From Meandrina meandrites (Eukaryota > Cnidaria > Anthozoa > Scleractinia > Meandrinidae), in assembly GCA_963693305.1 (NCBI GenBank), contig OY855909.1:4107241-4171240 (forward strand): DNA of 64,000 nt, read 5' to 3'. Shown one piece after another: positions 48,235-58,633 of this stretch; positions within the stretch are counted from its first letter, which is position 1, and each line of letters begins with the position of its first letter. The notes below the pieces were generated by a model that worked only from the letters and a program-made list of their open reading frames with translations, was not told where the DNA came from and ran no database searches. A program made the position numbers and the translations under genes.

Positions 48235-48847
48235 AAACACTGAGCCCATATTTTTGTTTATTTTGTTGTTGTTATTAGTCAAAGCCCAACAGGCGATCCT
48301 TTGTCCCCTCGGTAGAGGTTGTTTGCACGCTGTGGTCTTATATTGGCCTTGTGCAATTTTTATGGGAAAAGGTCGCGTTTTCGCCCCATAATCGTTTTTG
48401 TTTGCGCGCGGCTGTCACGAAGGCCATCTTTGCAACCTCTTGATATAACTCCATTCAAGGCCACCTTTATTTGATTTCTTTTTAACCAAAGGTGAGGTGT
48501 ATTTAAAGTCAAACAATGAAAAAAACCTCAAAGGCGCGTGCTCAGTATCAAAGGCACCTTCACCTTAAAAATTAAAAGGTGTGTTGAGGGCAGAGCTGCA
48601 TAGGTCAGCCTACGTTTCATGGGAAACAAATTTAAGTTACAGAATGCAAGGCAGGATCCATTTTGCATGAAGAATAAAGGATTAATTCACGGTACTCGCC
48701 ACGTTAGTTTTCTCGTTATAATGAAAATCGAGAACGTGATTTCTGATGGGGCAAACAAGCTAGAATCGACAATAATTAATTTTGACTGGTTTCTTGGTAT
48801 TTCAGATAAATTTTTCGTACTCATAATATAATTACAATTGTAAAAGA
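48235..48847. other. Intergenic DNA after LPMO-1
   Basis: No gene, RNA or clear repeat recognised up to the tRNA-like inverted element at 48,848. Confidence 0.5.
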
Positions 48848-49292
48848 TGAAATATTCAACATGTCGCGGGCGGGGTTGCCCACTACCTCTCGGAACGAGT
48901 TACTTCATTGGTTCCGAACACAATACATAACAGGTCATAACAATGCCCCTAGCCCTGAATAACAATAGAGGTAGTGTTCCAGAGAGGTAGTGTCTTACTG
49001 CGTGAGCGTGGGACAAAGAAAAAAGCGAGTCCCTGACGGGAATCGAACCCATGATCTCCCAAGCACCGGGCGGGCGCTCTATCCACTGAGCTACGAGAAC
49101 ATGGTGAGCAAGGCCATTCACTAGGTTTACATGTGACACCCGTCCTGCACATATGAAGGCACACATACAGGTTCACATATGAACCTAGTAAATGGTATTG
49201 TAGCTCAGTGTCTGGGAGGTCATGGGTTCGATTCCCGTCAGGGACTCTGATTTTTCCCTTGTCCCACGCTCGCGACATGTTGAATATTTCAC
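48848..49292. repeat. Second inverted-repeat element with tRNA-like arms
   Basis: Outer arms TGAAATATTCAACATGTCGC and its complement flank a full 72-nt tRNA-like unit on the minus strand (49029-49100, A- and B-box present, GGT by position) and a shortened plus-strand copy (about 49198-49245) that lacks the anticodon arm. The left arm also contains extra DNA (about 48,870-48,990). It lies between LPMO-1 and LPMO-2. Confidence 0.7.
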
Positions 49293-50460
49293 CTTTTTCA
49301 TTTCATTACCGAGCTTAAAATTTACCATCTTTCTTTATTATTACTTACAATTGTACGAGATAATTTTGTGAGTTTAAACAATTTAGACGCCTTTGTCTGG
49401 ATATCGAGCAAAGAAATCAATATTCTATAATTTGGCTCGCTCTTTAATAAGATTTTGGCACAGATACCTGACTATTGAGACGAACCAACTTTCCGACAAT
49501 TGTCTTTTTTTTCCCATGTTTGCCCTCTGGCAGACAGCAGGACTAATTTGCATAAGATATTAAAAACCATGCATCATGAATTGTGAATAAAGTCTATTGT
49601 CTTTCCCGGCTTCGAGAAAAACACACGCCCCCTCGTAACAGACCTGGAGAATACCAGCCAAGTTAAAGTTTTTTCTCAACCCTCTCTGGCAAAATGTAGA
49701 TCTTTGTGGCCCAGATAAATTCTAAAAGACTACCAAGTCAGTCCCTCCGCCCTCCCCGTCTCCCCTGGTGGGGTGTGCCGGCTCATGAAAATGAAAGCCT
49801 GTGTATGCGTCATACCTGTCCGACTGCAAAGAAAAATGTTTAAGTCCTTTAGAAAGTTACTTTTCGATACTTTGGCCGTTGTTTGATGGACATTAACGGG
49901 TGATTTTCTGGGTAGTCCGTTTATCGGGACCGGGAAGATTCTTGTCGGCCTTAGTGAGATTTAATCAAACATTTTAATGTTTAAGTGCTTTGATTAAAAG
50001 TTTTCACCACGTCAAGGAGAAGTGTTGGAACTCCAATAGGCTTTGTAGAAGAGTTTATTTCTCATCCTGCAGCTGCACAATTACCATTCAGTTAGAATAA
50101 TGTATCTTTTATATGAAAATCCAATAGTCGGCAAACGTTTTGCAGCAGATGGCAAGCGCAATGAAAGAAGTAATCTCCAGTCGTCATGGTTACAGAACGC
50201 CTGAGGTAGTTCAGCTGCATTTGCGGATTTCTACAGCGAAAGCAGATGCTGTTAATATTCTTTATATACTTGTAATCATCTTCTATTTTCTCCTCACAGT
50301 CTTAACATATTACTAAGGAGCGACGTAAAGAGAATTCTGAAAATCATCAACTGGGGGATATTGTCTTGATGGAACCATCAAATTCTCACAGATAATTCTA
50401 AACAAAATATACAGCTTTCAGTAAGGAGAGTTTATGCCTCGATCCAAGGAGAGACAAGGT
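49293..50460. other. Intergenic DNA before LPMO-2
   Basis: Nothing recognised apart from the TATA box at its right end. Confidence 0.5.
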
Positions 50461-50468
50461 TATAAAAA
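50461..50468 (+). promoter_or_regulatory. TATA box of LPMO-2
   Basis: TATAAAAA lies 75 bp before the ATG at 50536, a normal distance for a core promoter with a short leader. This is the clearest TATA box in the cluster, although the gene it serves carries an in-frame stop. Confidence 0.6.
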
Positions 50469-50535
50469 GTGTTTGATCCCTTTGAAACAGTGCAGTTGCA
50501 ATTATTTGTCGCCTTGAAAGGTTCTAACGATCACG

Positions 50536-51372
50536 ATGATGGTACACAAGTCAGAGCTTAGAATTGTGGTTGGTTTTGCCCTGATCACGTTGGTGTTAGG
50601 TCACGGTTGGCTCATTGACCCTGCGAGTCGTAACGCCGCTTGGCGATTCGGATTTTCCAATCCGCCACATTACAACGATAACGAGCTGAACTGTGGGGGA
50701 TTTAACGTGCAGTGGGCAGTGAACAAAGGCAAGTGCGGGGTGTGCGGGGACCCGTACCACGAGAAGAACCAAGCGCATATTTACCTAGGGAAATACGCCA
50801 ATAATATCATCACCAAGGCATACACAGAGGGGTAAGAGATTGAGGTCCTGGTCGATATCACTTCCAACCACCAGGGATTCTTTGTGTTCAGTGTGGGTCG
50901 CATTGGAACGGTTCCCATCACACAAGAGAAATTGAAATACGTTTTGAAGCAGTCCAATGGTGAAGACACGTGGCGATTGACTTCATCCGCAAATGACGTG
51001 TTCAAGATCAAGTTAAGGCTCCCCGACGGCCTGACATGTGATCACTGCGTGATGCAGTGGTGGTGGACTGTGGGCAACAACTGGGGATGTGATGACAACG
51101 GCTGTGGAGTGGGGCATGGTAAAAAGCAAGAAACCTTTGTCAACTGCGCTGATATAAGAATCACTGCAAAAGACGGCTCTGTGCCCGCAGACCCGCCAAC
51201 AGAAGCCCCTCTCCCCACAGTACCAGTTGTGACTGAGCCCCTGCCCACGAACGCTTCTAATCCTGGAGGATGCAAGGCGATAGGGCCCTGGGAAGGAAAT
51301 ACTGCCGTTGACAATTGGTGGGTGGTGAATTGTGGGCAAGGTTACTGTCCTAATTACATGTGCAAATGCTAG
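50536..51372 (+). pseudogene. AA15-type LPMO-2 with an in-frame stop
   Basis: Single uninterrupted homology of 278 codons plus stop with signal peptide ending LVLG, His1 (HGWLIDPASRN), Cys pairs, SNHQGFF, QETFVNCADI, a Pro/Thr linker and the C-terminal Cys module. Codon 100 is TAA (50833-50835) where the paralogs have CAA (Gln in QEIEV), so the straightforward protein ends after 99 residues, before the second copper His. The tail also has Trp for the first Cys of the WC pair (DNWWVVNC). The reading frame is otherwise open. The C-to-T change also makes a GTAAGA donor; a CAG at 50889-50891 would give an in-frame 60-nt intron. It could be a pseudogene, a polymorphic null or a spliced variant without the copper site. 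A TATA box (50461) and AATAAA (51465) remain. Confidence 0.8.
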
Positions 51373-51464
51373 CTCATGAGAGTAGTAAAATCGTCGAACT
51401 TTAAAATCAATTATGCCATAATGAACTGACATAAATTACCAACTGAAACTGCTTGGTTTGTAGA

Positions 51465-51470
51465 ATAAAC
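51465..51470 (+). terminator. Poly(A) signal of LPMO-2 (AATAAA)
   Basis: AATAAA 93 bp after the final stop codon of LPMO-2. Confidence 0.55.
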
Positions 51471-52758
51471 CATAAAATTTGATTCAGGAGCAACCTAGGC
51501 CAAAAAGGTGACAAAATGGTTTCTAAAAGCTTTAACATGTAGTAAAAAGGATTTCAACGTGTCAACTTCAAAACAATGTGAATTGACCAGAGTTTTTCGA
51601 TTATGAAGAACGAAAAGCTTCGTTAATTTTCATTGTTCTGACCTTCTAGTAGACATTTTTGGACTAAACTATAACTTAAATAGATTACGACGATTGCTAG
51701 ATCTGATTTAAAAAGAACATACAGAAGGGTCATCTAAGACTCACCTAACTGTGAAAACTCTTGAAACTCTTACTATCAATGAAGGAATGATCATATTAAA
51801 ACACTAGCTATATGGCGCTTAGATTATGTTTTATCATCTCTATAAAGGAATTTTTTTTATTTTGTGGCTGAGGTCGAGTGACTGGCTAAAGGCTTTGTCA
51901 TTAACATGCTTATTTGTCCTTAACTTGTCTTTTTATTTCATGAATCTTGAGTAAAGTTAATGTTTAGCTGAATTGCGTCTCGTGAACAGCGCAACTCGTA
52001 ATAACACAGGTCGGAATCCCTTTGTCGGAGTAAATAAAAATATCAATAAAAACAATGAAAGAAATCCGTGAAGCTAAAAGGCCTGTTCCGATGTTTTATT
52101 AAAACAGAACAAAGCCGTTTCCAGCATATCGGCTGTTTGAATTTTAAGAAAGCACATTTTCCGCAATAAGCCTTCAACCGCGGGTTCTGTCCCCGTGTAC
52201 ACAAGAAAAAATAAAAAAAGACCAATCCGAATACACTACAGCTAAGCGCTTACTCAAAAACAAAGCAAATACACTGATTATTTCATTTATTGACTCGCAC
52301 ACCAGTAAATAACCCAGCAGTGCGCTTTGAACTCGCGTGATCCGTGCTGAGCAACTTGTTAAGTTGAAGCAACATCATTTTCATTCTTCAGATTTCTTTC
52401 CACGCCGTTTTTCTTAGGTATTACGCGAATGAATTTTTCTAATCACCTATTTTGTTGTTGTTAAGAATGTTTACATATCATTATTTTTAAAAAGTTGGTG
52501 AAAATGTTCCAGTTTCATCAGTCGCGAGAGAGTGTTGTAACAATACACACTGATTGCTCCTATTGTTTCGCTGGCGAGACCACTATCACGAGTCAACATT
52601 CTCAATATCGCTTCGCACTTTAAATCAATGTCCATTCCCAGCAGGTGCTGCCATCACGCCTGCAAGGCACGATGACTGCGCGCGGTTCTTTATAACGCAT
52701 CAGGTTGTCCTGCATCTTCACTTGTCCGTATTTGGTTTCAAAGGACGGTCAAGAAGAA
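51471..52758. other. Intergenic DNA between LPMO-2 and LPMO-3
   Basis: No gene or repeat recognised. Open frame continues upstream of 52759 in another phase by chance. Confidence 0.5.
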
Positions 52759-53667
52759 ATGGCGGCGAAAGAAATCCTTCGATTTTTCTCGGCAGTGACT
52801 CTGATTGTCTTGGTGTTTGGTCACGGCAGGTTGATAGACCCCGCCAGCAGAAACTCCGCGCGTGGAGATTTTTTCCTAATCGTCCAAAGCAGTACACGGA
52901 TAATGAGCTGAACTGTGGAGGTTTTATCGTTCAGAGTCAGAACAAAGGCAGATGGGTAGTTTGCGGAGACGCATATCACATTAAAAACCCGAAGTATACC
53001 TACCCAGGCAAATACGCGGACGGTTTTATCACTAAGAATTGCACAGAAGGTCAAGAGATCGAAGTTATCGTTGAGGTCACTTCAAATCATCAAGGGTTCT
53101 TTCGCTTTAGCGTGGGCAAGTTAGCAAAGCCTCCCATCACTCAAAAGAAACTGAATCACGTTCTGCTGCAGCCCGATGGTGCGAACACATGGCCGCTACA
53201 CTCGTCGAGAAATGGACTGTTCAAGATTAAGCTCGTGCTTCCGAAAGGCCTGACATGTGATCACTGCGTGATGCAATGGTGGTGGACCGTGGGCAACTTC
53301 TGGGGTTGCGATGACAACGGGCAAAGACAAAGGACTGGGCAAGGAACAAGAGACTTTCGTGAACTGCGCCGATATTAAGATTAAATCTGCGGAAGGTCCT
53401 CTGACCACAGGGACCCCAACCACGAATGCACCTACCACAACGAGTCCCTCCATCCAGGAGCCCTCTACACAGCGTCCCCTCACGCAAGAGCCCTCCACGC
53501 AAAAGCCCGCCACACAGAAACCCTGTACCCAAGAGCCTCCGACTACAGTAGTTCAAGGAATTTGCAAAGCTACGGGAGCTTGGATCGGTCAGGCAAGCAT
53601 GGATGAGTGGTGTCGTGTTCATTGCGCTATAGGTTTTTGCCCTGCTAGTCATTGTAAATGTTATTAG
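52759..53667 (+). pseudogene. AA15-type LPMO-3 broken by two frameshifts
   Basis: Starts at ATG 52759 (MAAKEILRFFSAVTL..., signal peptide, HGRLIDPASRNSA). Two extra bases near 52859-52862 shift the frame; homology then continues in another frame (KQYTDNELNCGGF to WTVGNFWGCDDNG). A one-base net gain near 53318-53345 shifts it again, and the last part (QETFVNCADIKI, a linker of TQ/EP-rich repeats, and the six-Cys tail GICKATGAW to HCKCY) ends at 53667. The usual KCGVCGD Cys pair reads RWVVCGD. Together these argue for an inactive gene, although assembly or read errors could explain the frameshifts. No intron. AATAAA follows at 53799. Confidence 0.8.
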
Positions 53668-53798
53668 AAACACTGTGTATTACAGAATTTTTGCAGAAAC
53701 TGATATTATACTGTATAAAGTTTTGTTTAAGTGTGACTGTGTGAAAGTCAGCTTGTTCTTTTTCTTCTTCTAAGATTAAACTTACCAGCTATTTCAGA

Positions 53799-53804
53799 AA
53801 TAAA
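53799..53804 (+). terminator. Poly(A) signal of LPMO-3 (AATAAA)
   Basis: AATAAA 132 bp after the end of the broken LPMO-3 gene. Confidence 0.45.
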
Positions 53805-53934
53805 TCTGTAAAACGATAAAAAAATAAGGATGGATAATAATTATAGGTACTAGAATAGCACAACATTTTATAGCAGAACATTAAATAAAATGGCAACTGG
53901 CAAAGTTACCAAGACAACTTGTCCCTTTTTATTG

Positions 53935-54295
53935 AAGACGGAAGCAAGGAACGAACGAAGGAACGAAGGAACGAAAGAAAGAACAAACGAACGAACGAAC
54001 AAACGAAGGAACGAAGGAACGAAGGGACTAAAGAAAGAACAAACGAACGAAGGAACGAACAAAAGAACGAACGAAGGAACGAAAGAACGAACAAGCGAAT
54101 GAACGAACAAACGAACGAACGAACGATTGAATGAATGAGCGAATGAATGAACGAACGAACGAACGAACGAACGAACGAACGAACGAACGAACGAACGAAC
54201 GAACGAACGAACGAACGAACGAACGAACGAACGAACGAACGAACGAACGAAAGAGCGATTGAACGAACGAACGAACAAACAAACGGGCAAAGGTA
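53935..54295. repeat. (ACGA)n tetranucleotide tract between LPMO-3 and LPMO-4
   Basis: Perfect (CGAA)n core at about 54,146-54,250 flanked by degenerate GAACGAAGGAAC-type units. The long Arg/Ser/Phe-Val-Arg frames on both strands here are repeat artefacts. A degenerate relative lies downstream of LPMO-5 at 63,045-63,180. Confidence 0.95.
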
Positions 54296-54550
54296 CGAAG
54301 GTACAACTCCCCTTCTCCCTCCACTCCGGCAAACATTTTCAGGTAGCCAACATTATAACAACAGCCACTCAGGGAATATTAGTAGACATCATTTCGAAGA
54401 TATATACATTTTTTATTTTACCATCAGCTAAAACGAAAGTTGAAAAACTACACGCTGTCGATAAGTTTAATATATATTTTCCTCTATGGAGAGATGCTGC
54501 ATGTGAAAATGCATATGTTTATTCAGACGCCCGAGTTCCTGAGCCGCCTG

Positions 54551-54556
54551 TATAAA
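54551..54556 (+). promoter_or_regulatory. TATAAA in the LPMO-4 upstream block
   Basis: CGCCTGTATAAATCT is found here, in an inverted copy at 60537-60550 and, degraded to TACAAA, near 61535 upstream of LPMO-5. The block is conserved between the paralogs. The distance to the ATG (about 255 bp) would need a long leader, so a promoter role is only possible. Confidence 0.3.
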
Positions 54557-54809
54557 TCTAACTCGCAAATACGCAGCGAATATACTGGGACATATTTACA
54601 GTAGAAGCTTGCAACCTTAAACAGTCAAAAGATCTTGGTTATCCAGCTTTGGCAAGCATTTATCCTCGCGCGTTTTAATAATTCTTCTGGAATTGAGGTA
54701 TCCCTGTATTTGTTTTGGAGCAACACAGCTGCTCACGTGATACTAGTCAAGTGATAAAGTACTGAGCTTCATTTGTGCACTCGCATTGTCAAGTACACAC
54801 GCAGAGACG

Positions 54810-55451
54810 ATGAGAGCGAGAGAAATCGTTCGTCTTTTCGTGGCTGCAAGCTTGATTGCTTTGGCTCTTGGCCATGGAATGCTTATAAATCCCGCCAGCA
54901 GAAACTCCGCATGGAGATATTTTCCCGATCGTCCAGCGCAATACACGGACAACGAGCTGAACTGTGGAGGTTTCAACGTTCAGTGGAGTAAGAACAAAGG
55001 CAAATGTGGGGTGTGCGGAGACGCTTTTCATCTAGAAAACCCGAGATACGTCTTCCCTGGAGAGTACGCCAAAGATGGCTTCATCACCAAGACATACCGA
55101 GAGGACCAAGAGATCGAAGTTACCGTTAAGATCACTTCAAATCATCAAGGGTTCTTCCGCTTTAGCGTGGGCAAGTTAGAGAAGCGTCCCGTCACTCAAC
55201 AGCAACTGAAACACGTTCTGCTGCAGCCCGATGGTTCCAACACATGGCGGCTTCACTCGTCGAGAAATGGAGAATTCAAGATAAAGCTGGTGCTTCCCAA
55301 AGGCCTGACATGTGAACACTGCGTGATGCAATGGTGGTGGACTGTGGGTAACAACTGGGGCTGTGACGAGGATGGCAATTGCGGAGTTGGCAAAGGAGAG
55401 AAACAAGAGACGTTCGTGAACTGTGCAGATATTAAGATTGTGCCAAAGTGA
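54810..55451 (+). CDS. AA15-type LPMO-4, catalytic domain only
   Basis: Intact 213-residue intronless ORF. The start is ATG 54810, the first in-frame ATG (MRAREIVRLFVAAS); the frame is open upstream but has no earlier ATG. Signal peptide ends ALALG, followed by HGMLINPASRNSAW with His1. It has ELNCGGFNVQW, KCGVCGDAFH, TSNHQGFFRFSVG (second His), LTCEHCVMQWWW and QETFVNCADIKI, then stops at once (IVPK). It therefore lacks the Thr/Pro linker and Cys-rich tail found in the other four members. It is very similar to LPMO-5 at 61808. A poly(A) signal lies nine bases after the stop (55460). Predicted secreted copper oxidase of chitin-like substrates; missing the tail module may change binding or localisation. 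Confidence 0.9.
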   Translation: MRAREIVRLFVAASLIALALGHGMLINPASRNSAWRYFPDRPAQYTDNELNCGGFNVQWSKNKGKCGVCGDAFHLENPRYVFPGEYAKDGFITKTYREDQEIEVTVKITSNHQGFFRFSVGKLEKRPVTQQQLKHVLLQPDGSNTWRLHSSRNGEFKIKLVLPKGLTCEHCVMQWWWTVGNNWGCDEDGNCGVGKGEKQETFVNCADIKIVPK

Positions 55452-55459
55452 TGAATCAA

Positions 55460-55465
55460 AATAAA
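55460..55465 (+). terminator. Poly(A) signal of LPMO-4 (AATAAA)
   Basis: AATAAA begins nine bases after the stop codon, implying a very short 3' UTR and fitting the loss of the 3' coding part of this paralog. Confidence 0.5.
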
Positions 55466-55902
55466 CAAAGAGATAAAATATAATTTACTGGATTTTTTTG
55501 TGTTTATGCAATATTTACAAGAAAAACCCCAATTACGCATAAAAAAATGGATAGTGTGTCATCTTGGCCTGGTTAATAACGTTGACGAAAGCAAGATGAA
55601 TTAAAGTGATCTCGGATAAGCTTTTTTTTTTCGTAGCCCCGATCGTAGCCGGTTTTACAAGTTATTGATAATCACTTTTTAATTGTTTTTACCCGACATT
55701 TCTCATTTTGATTTGCGGTCAAACTAATTTGACTGCATTATCAAATTTTCTCAAATTTCTGAAAATTAAATATAAAAAAGTCCTGGTTCTTTTAAATAAT
55801 GCAGTTATGAAAAAAATCCAATAAGATATCTTCGAAAACTGAATATGAACGATTTACCAAAAGGATTGTTGATGGCCAAACATACAGGAAGTCATTCTAA
55901 AG

Positions 55903-56280
55903 GCCTGTTTATACAGAGCACGAACACGAACGCAGCGTTACCACTGCATTGCGCATCTAAAGCAATTTGTATGAATCCGGTTGAAAGGCTACCACGAACG
56001 CGCCTGGAAATTGGTTCGTGCGGAAAATCACTGAGAATCGTGCCTGGAGCGAAATTTTTGGGCGATGGTCGTAGAAATCGAAGATTTCTTGTGAAGCAAT
56101 CACTTCTATTGTTTTCGTGTAATACTACCCAGGTGACACGCACTACGCGTCAAACATTTCACTCATGTGACGACTGTCACAGCCCGGTTAACCGCGTTGT
56201 GTATGAACAGTGAGTTGTCCAAACTTTGCAGCGGAAAGTCGAAATGGCCGTGTTTGCGTTCGTCCTCTGCATAAATAGGA
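55903..56280. mobile_element. Inverted-repeat element downstream of LPMO-4
   Basis: CCTGTTTATACAGAGCACGA at the left and the complement-like TCGTCCTCTGCATAAATAGG at the right. No ORF of note. Confidence 0.55.
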
Positions 56281-57047
56281 CTTTTATCTTTATTTGTTAA
56301 AATATAAAGTTAAATTTGAATATGTATTTACAAGGCTGAAAATGTCATTGAAATACCTAATCAAAGGTCTCTTTGAGACTACGACTATTTTGCATGATAA
56401 AGTACATGTATGTTGGTGGTGTTCAAAAAATAGTTTTCTTTCTTCTATCTCCTTTTTAATCCTCTTAAAATTACACCCAAATCGCTGCCCCGACTCCGCA
56501 ATACAATAATGCATAACGCTCTAGACACATGTACGCGTTGCGGATCTATATGTTAAGTTTGCTCAATTCGTTGGTATTCTGTATTAGAAAACAGGGAGGG
56601 CGAGAGTTCAGCACACGGGCGGGCACGTACACGATCTTTTTTCTTTTTTTCCCTCCGGCGTGTTTTTTCTTTCTGTCCCCCCCCACCCCCCCCCCCCCCA
56701 CCCCAAGAAGCTTATAAGTGCTTCCCATTCATCATTTCGCTCAATATTCATGTATTGCATGCATCATGTTATCAAACCCACGCTTGCCTGGAGCCCGCGT
56801 TCATTTCGTAACAACGACATCAAATGCATTCAAATGTTTGCACCCCATGCTCTTGACATAGCTGATAAATATCTCATCGTTATTTCACTAAGTTTCACAT
56901 TTGCTGACATTTAATTTCATCCTCGTCAAGTCCAGTTATGCATTGGTCAGCGGAATTACAAACAAAAGTCTACGACCCAAGGATCGAGCGAGCGAATTTG
57001 TGTTCGTTAAATCATAATGATAAAGATGGAATGTTCACTATAGCTGT
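56281..57047. other. Intergenic DNA with poly-C tract
   Basis: Contains pyrimidine/poly-C DNA at 56,635-56,705. No gene recognised. Confidence 0.5.
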
Positions 57048-57145
57048 CGAGAGCGTGGGACAAAAAAACAATTCTGAGTCCCGGACGGGAATCGAACCCA
57101 TGGACCCCCAGATACCAGTTGGAATAGGCCATTTTCGTATTCTCG

Positions 57146-57178
<33 letters not shown>

Positions 57179-57385
57179 ATTGCGGGTAAATCTTTTCTAA
57201 TGCAAATGGATTAAGCTTTTTTTAATGAAATTCCCCCGCCATAGCCCCTATTTCATGCTTGTTTTAATTCAGTACCGAGAATACGAAAATGGTGTATTGG
57301 GCGCTCTATCCACCGAGCTACGAGATGCCTGGCGAGCAAGGCCATTTACTACTAGGTTCATATGTGACACGCGTCCTGCATACTG
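57048..57385. repeat. Third tRNA-like element, split by a nested inverted-repeat insertion
   Basis: The left part (GAGTCCCGGACGGGAATCG) and right part (GGGCGCTCTATCCACCGAGC) are the two ends of the same minus-strand tRNA-like unit as at 49029-49100. They are separated by a 164-bp element at 57129-57292 with inverted ends CCATTTTCGTATTCTCGGTA. Confidence 0.65.
57129..57292. mobile_element. Small inverted-repeat transposon inside the tRNA-like element
   Basis: Ends CCATTTTCGTATTCTCGGTA and, in complement, the same 20 bp on the right. No ORF. Target duplication not clear. Confidence 0.7.
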
Positions 57386-57479
57386 CTAGGATCAGCAATG
57401 TCGAAAGCGTCACAAGTGTAATAAATAATGAAGATGGTGAATTTACGGCTAAATTAAATTATGTTTAAGATTTTTTTAA

Positions 57480-57990
57480 GAATAACTTACAGTGCGACTA
57501 CTATTACCGGGGTCACCCAGACAAAGTTAACCAATCACAGAGCAGAACGGAAACAATAGATTTCAACATTTTTAACTTCAGCCAATAAAATGCCGAGTAC
57601 TGAACAATGAAATTTCAACTTGTTCGTTCGCCACGAAAACAGATCGATACAAATTTTGGCTGTAAGGCACTGAGTTTTCAATTAATTTTGATTGTATCCC
57701 TTTTGAACTTGAGTTGTGACAGCAACATTTTGAAGGTAAATATTGGCGATGTTATGAAAGAGAAGTTCGAAACAGGGAAAGCAACGACCGTTCCGTTTCT
57801 CTCAACTGTTGCGTGGCGGAGCTCGCTCATGACAATTTTAAGTTTTCTCTACGGCGTCAACTGGAGTTTTCACCGTCGTAGTACCATTTGGAAAATAAAT
57901 ACACGTGATGCTAGTGAAGGAAGACTTTCTGAACTGCCTAACGTACCAGTGGAAGCGACGATCATAGTTTAGGCAAAGTGGCGTATTTGC
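57480..57990 (+). repeat. Left arm of a large inverted repeat around the hAT element
   Basis: Matches the reverse complement of 59,945-60,390 (marks: ACCGGGGTCACCCAGACAAAG, CATTTTTAACTTCAGCCAAT, GAGAAGTTCGAAAC, TGGAAAATAAATAC). The frame MKFQLVRSPRKQ... (57607-57972) is partly preserved in the other arm, so a coding origin is possible but unproven. Confidence 0.7.
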
Positions 57991-58633
57991 AAACAACCGC
58001 GAAAACTTGTTCGCCAGCTTGATAAATTTAGTTTTCTGCGCTGTCGGATAATTGAGTTCCACCGAAAGCGTATCGGCCGTTTACATCCAAAGTTTCGGCA
58101 ATTCAGGGAGTTTGAATAAACACGCAAAACAAAAACACTCAAGCGTCTGAGTAGAATATTTGCGGGCGTGGGTTTATTTCGTTTCGGAACGTTTTATTCT
58201 TCAACATGCATTTCAACAACATGAACAACATGTTTGCGATCGAAGACCATCGAAATATGAAGTTATTTTTCGGAAAGAAAAGTTTATAGAGCAATTTCAC
58301 TTGTATGCGTATATGCTAGTCAGTGTTGAAAACAAAACCGATTTTCCTGTTCGGAATTCGTCCTGTGTCCTGCATTGTCACATTTGCAAGAAAATAGTGA
58401 AACGGCCGGCGGTTAAGTTTTATTTTTTTCGAGAATCAAATTCCGCCACACAATTTGCCAAACAAAAAGCCGTCGCGTTCACTGCTTTCACAGAGATTGA
58501 CATCGATTATTGCAATTTACTTGCATGACAAATGACATTCATTTATACAGTATGTGAAACTACTCAAATTTTTAATTCTAAGCGTCAACGCTAGCTTATG
58601 CTATATTCAGCATAAACTGCATAAGCTTCACGG

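Noticed and set aside
52554..52758. Upstream part of the 274-aa frame before the LPMO-3 start
   Set aside because: It has no similarity to the paralogs; the signal peptide and His1 are in the frame starting at ATG 52759.
53868..54431. Long frames on both strands rich in Arg/Ser/Phe or Asn/Glu/Arg/Thr
   Set aside because: They are translations of the (ACGA)n tetranucleotide tract and have no independent support.
54786..54809. Earlier start for LPMO-4 (and 61772 for LPMO-5)
   Set aside because: These begin with TTG; the first real in-frame ATGs (54810 and 61808) give clean signal peptides.
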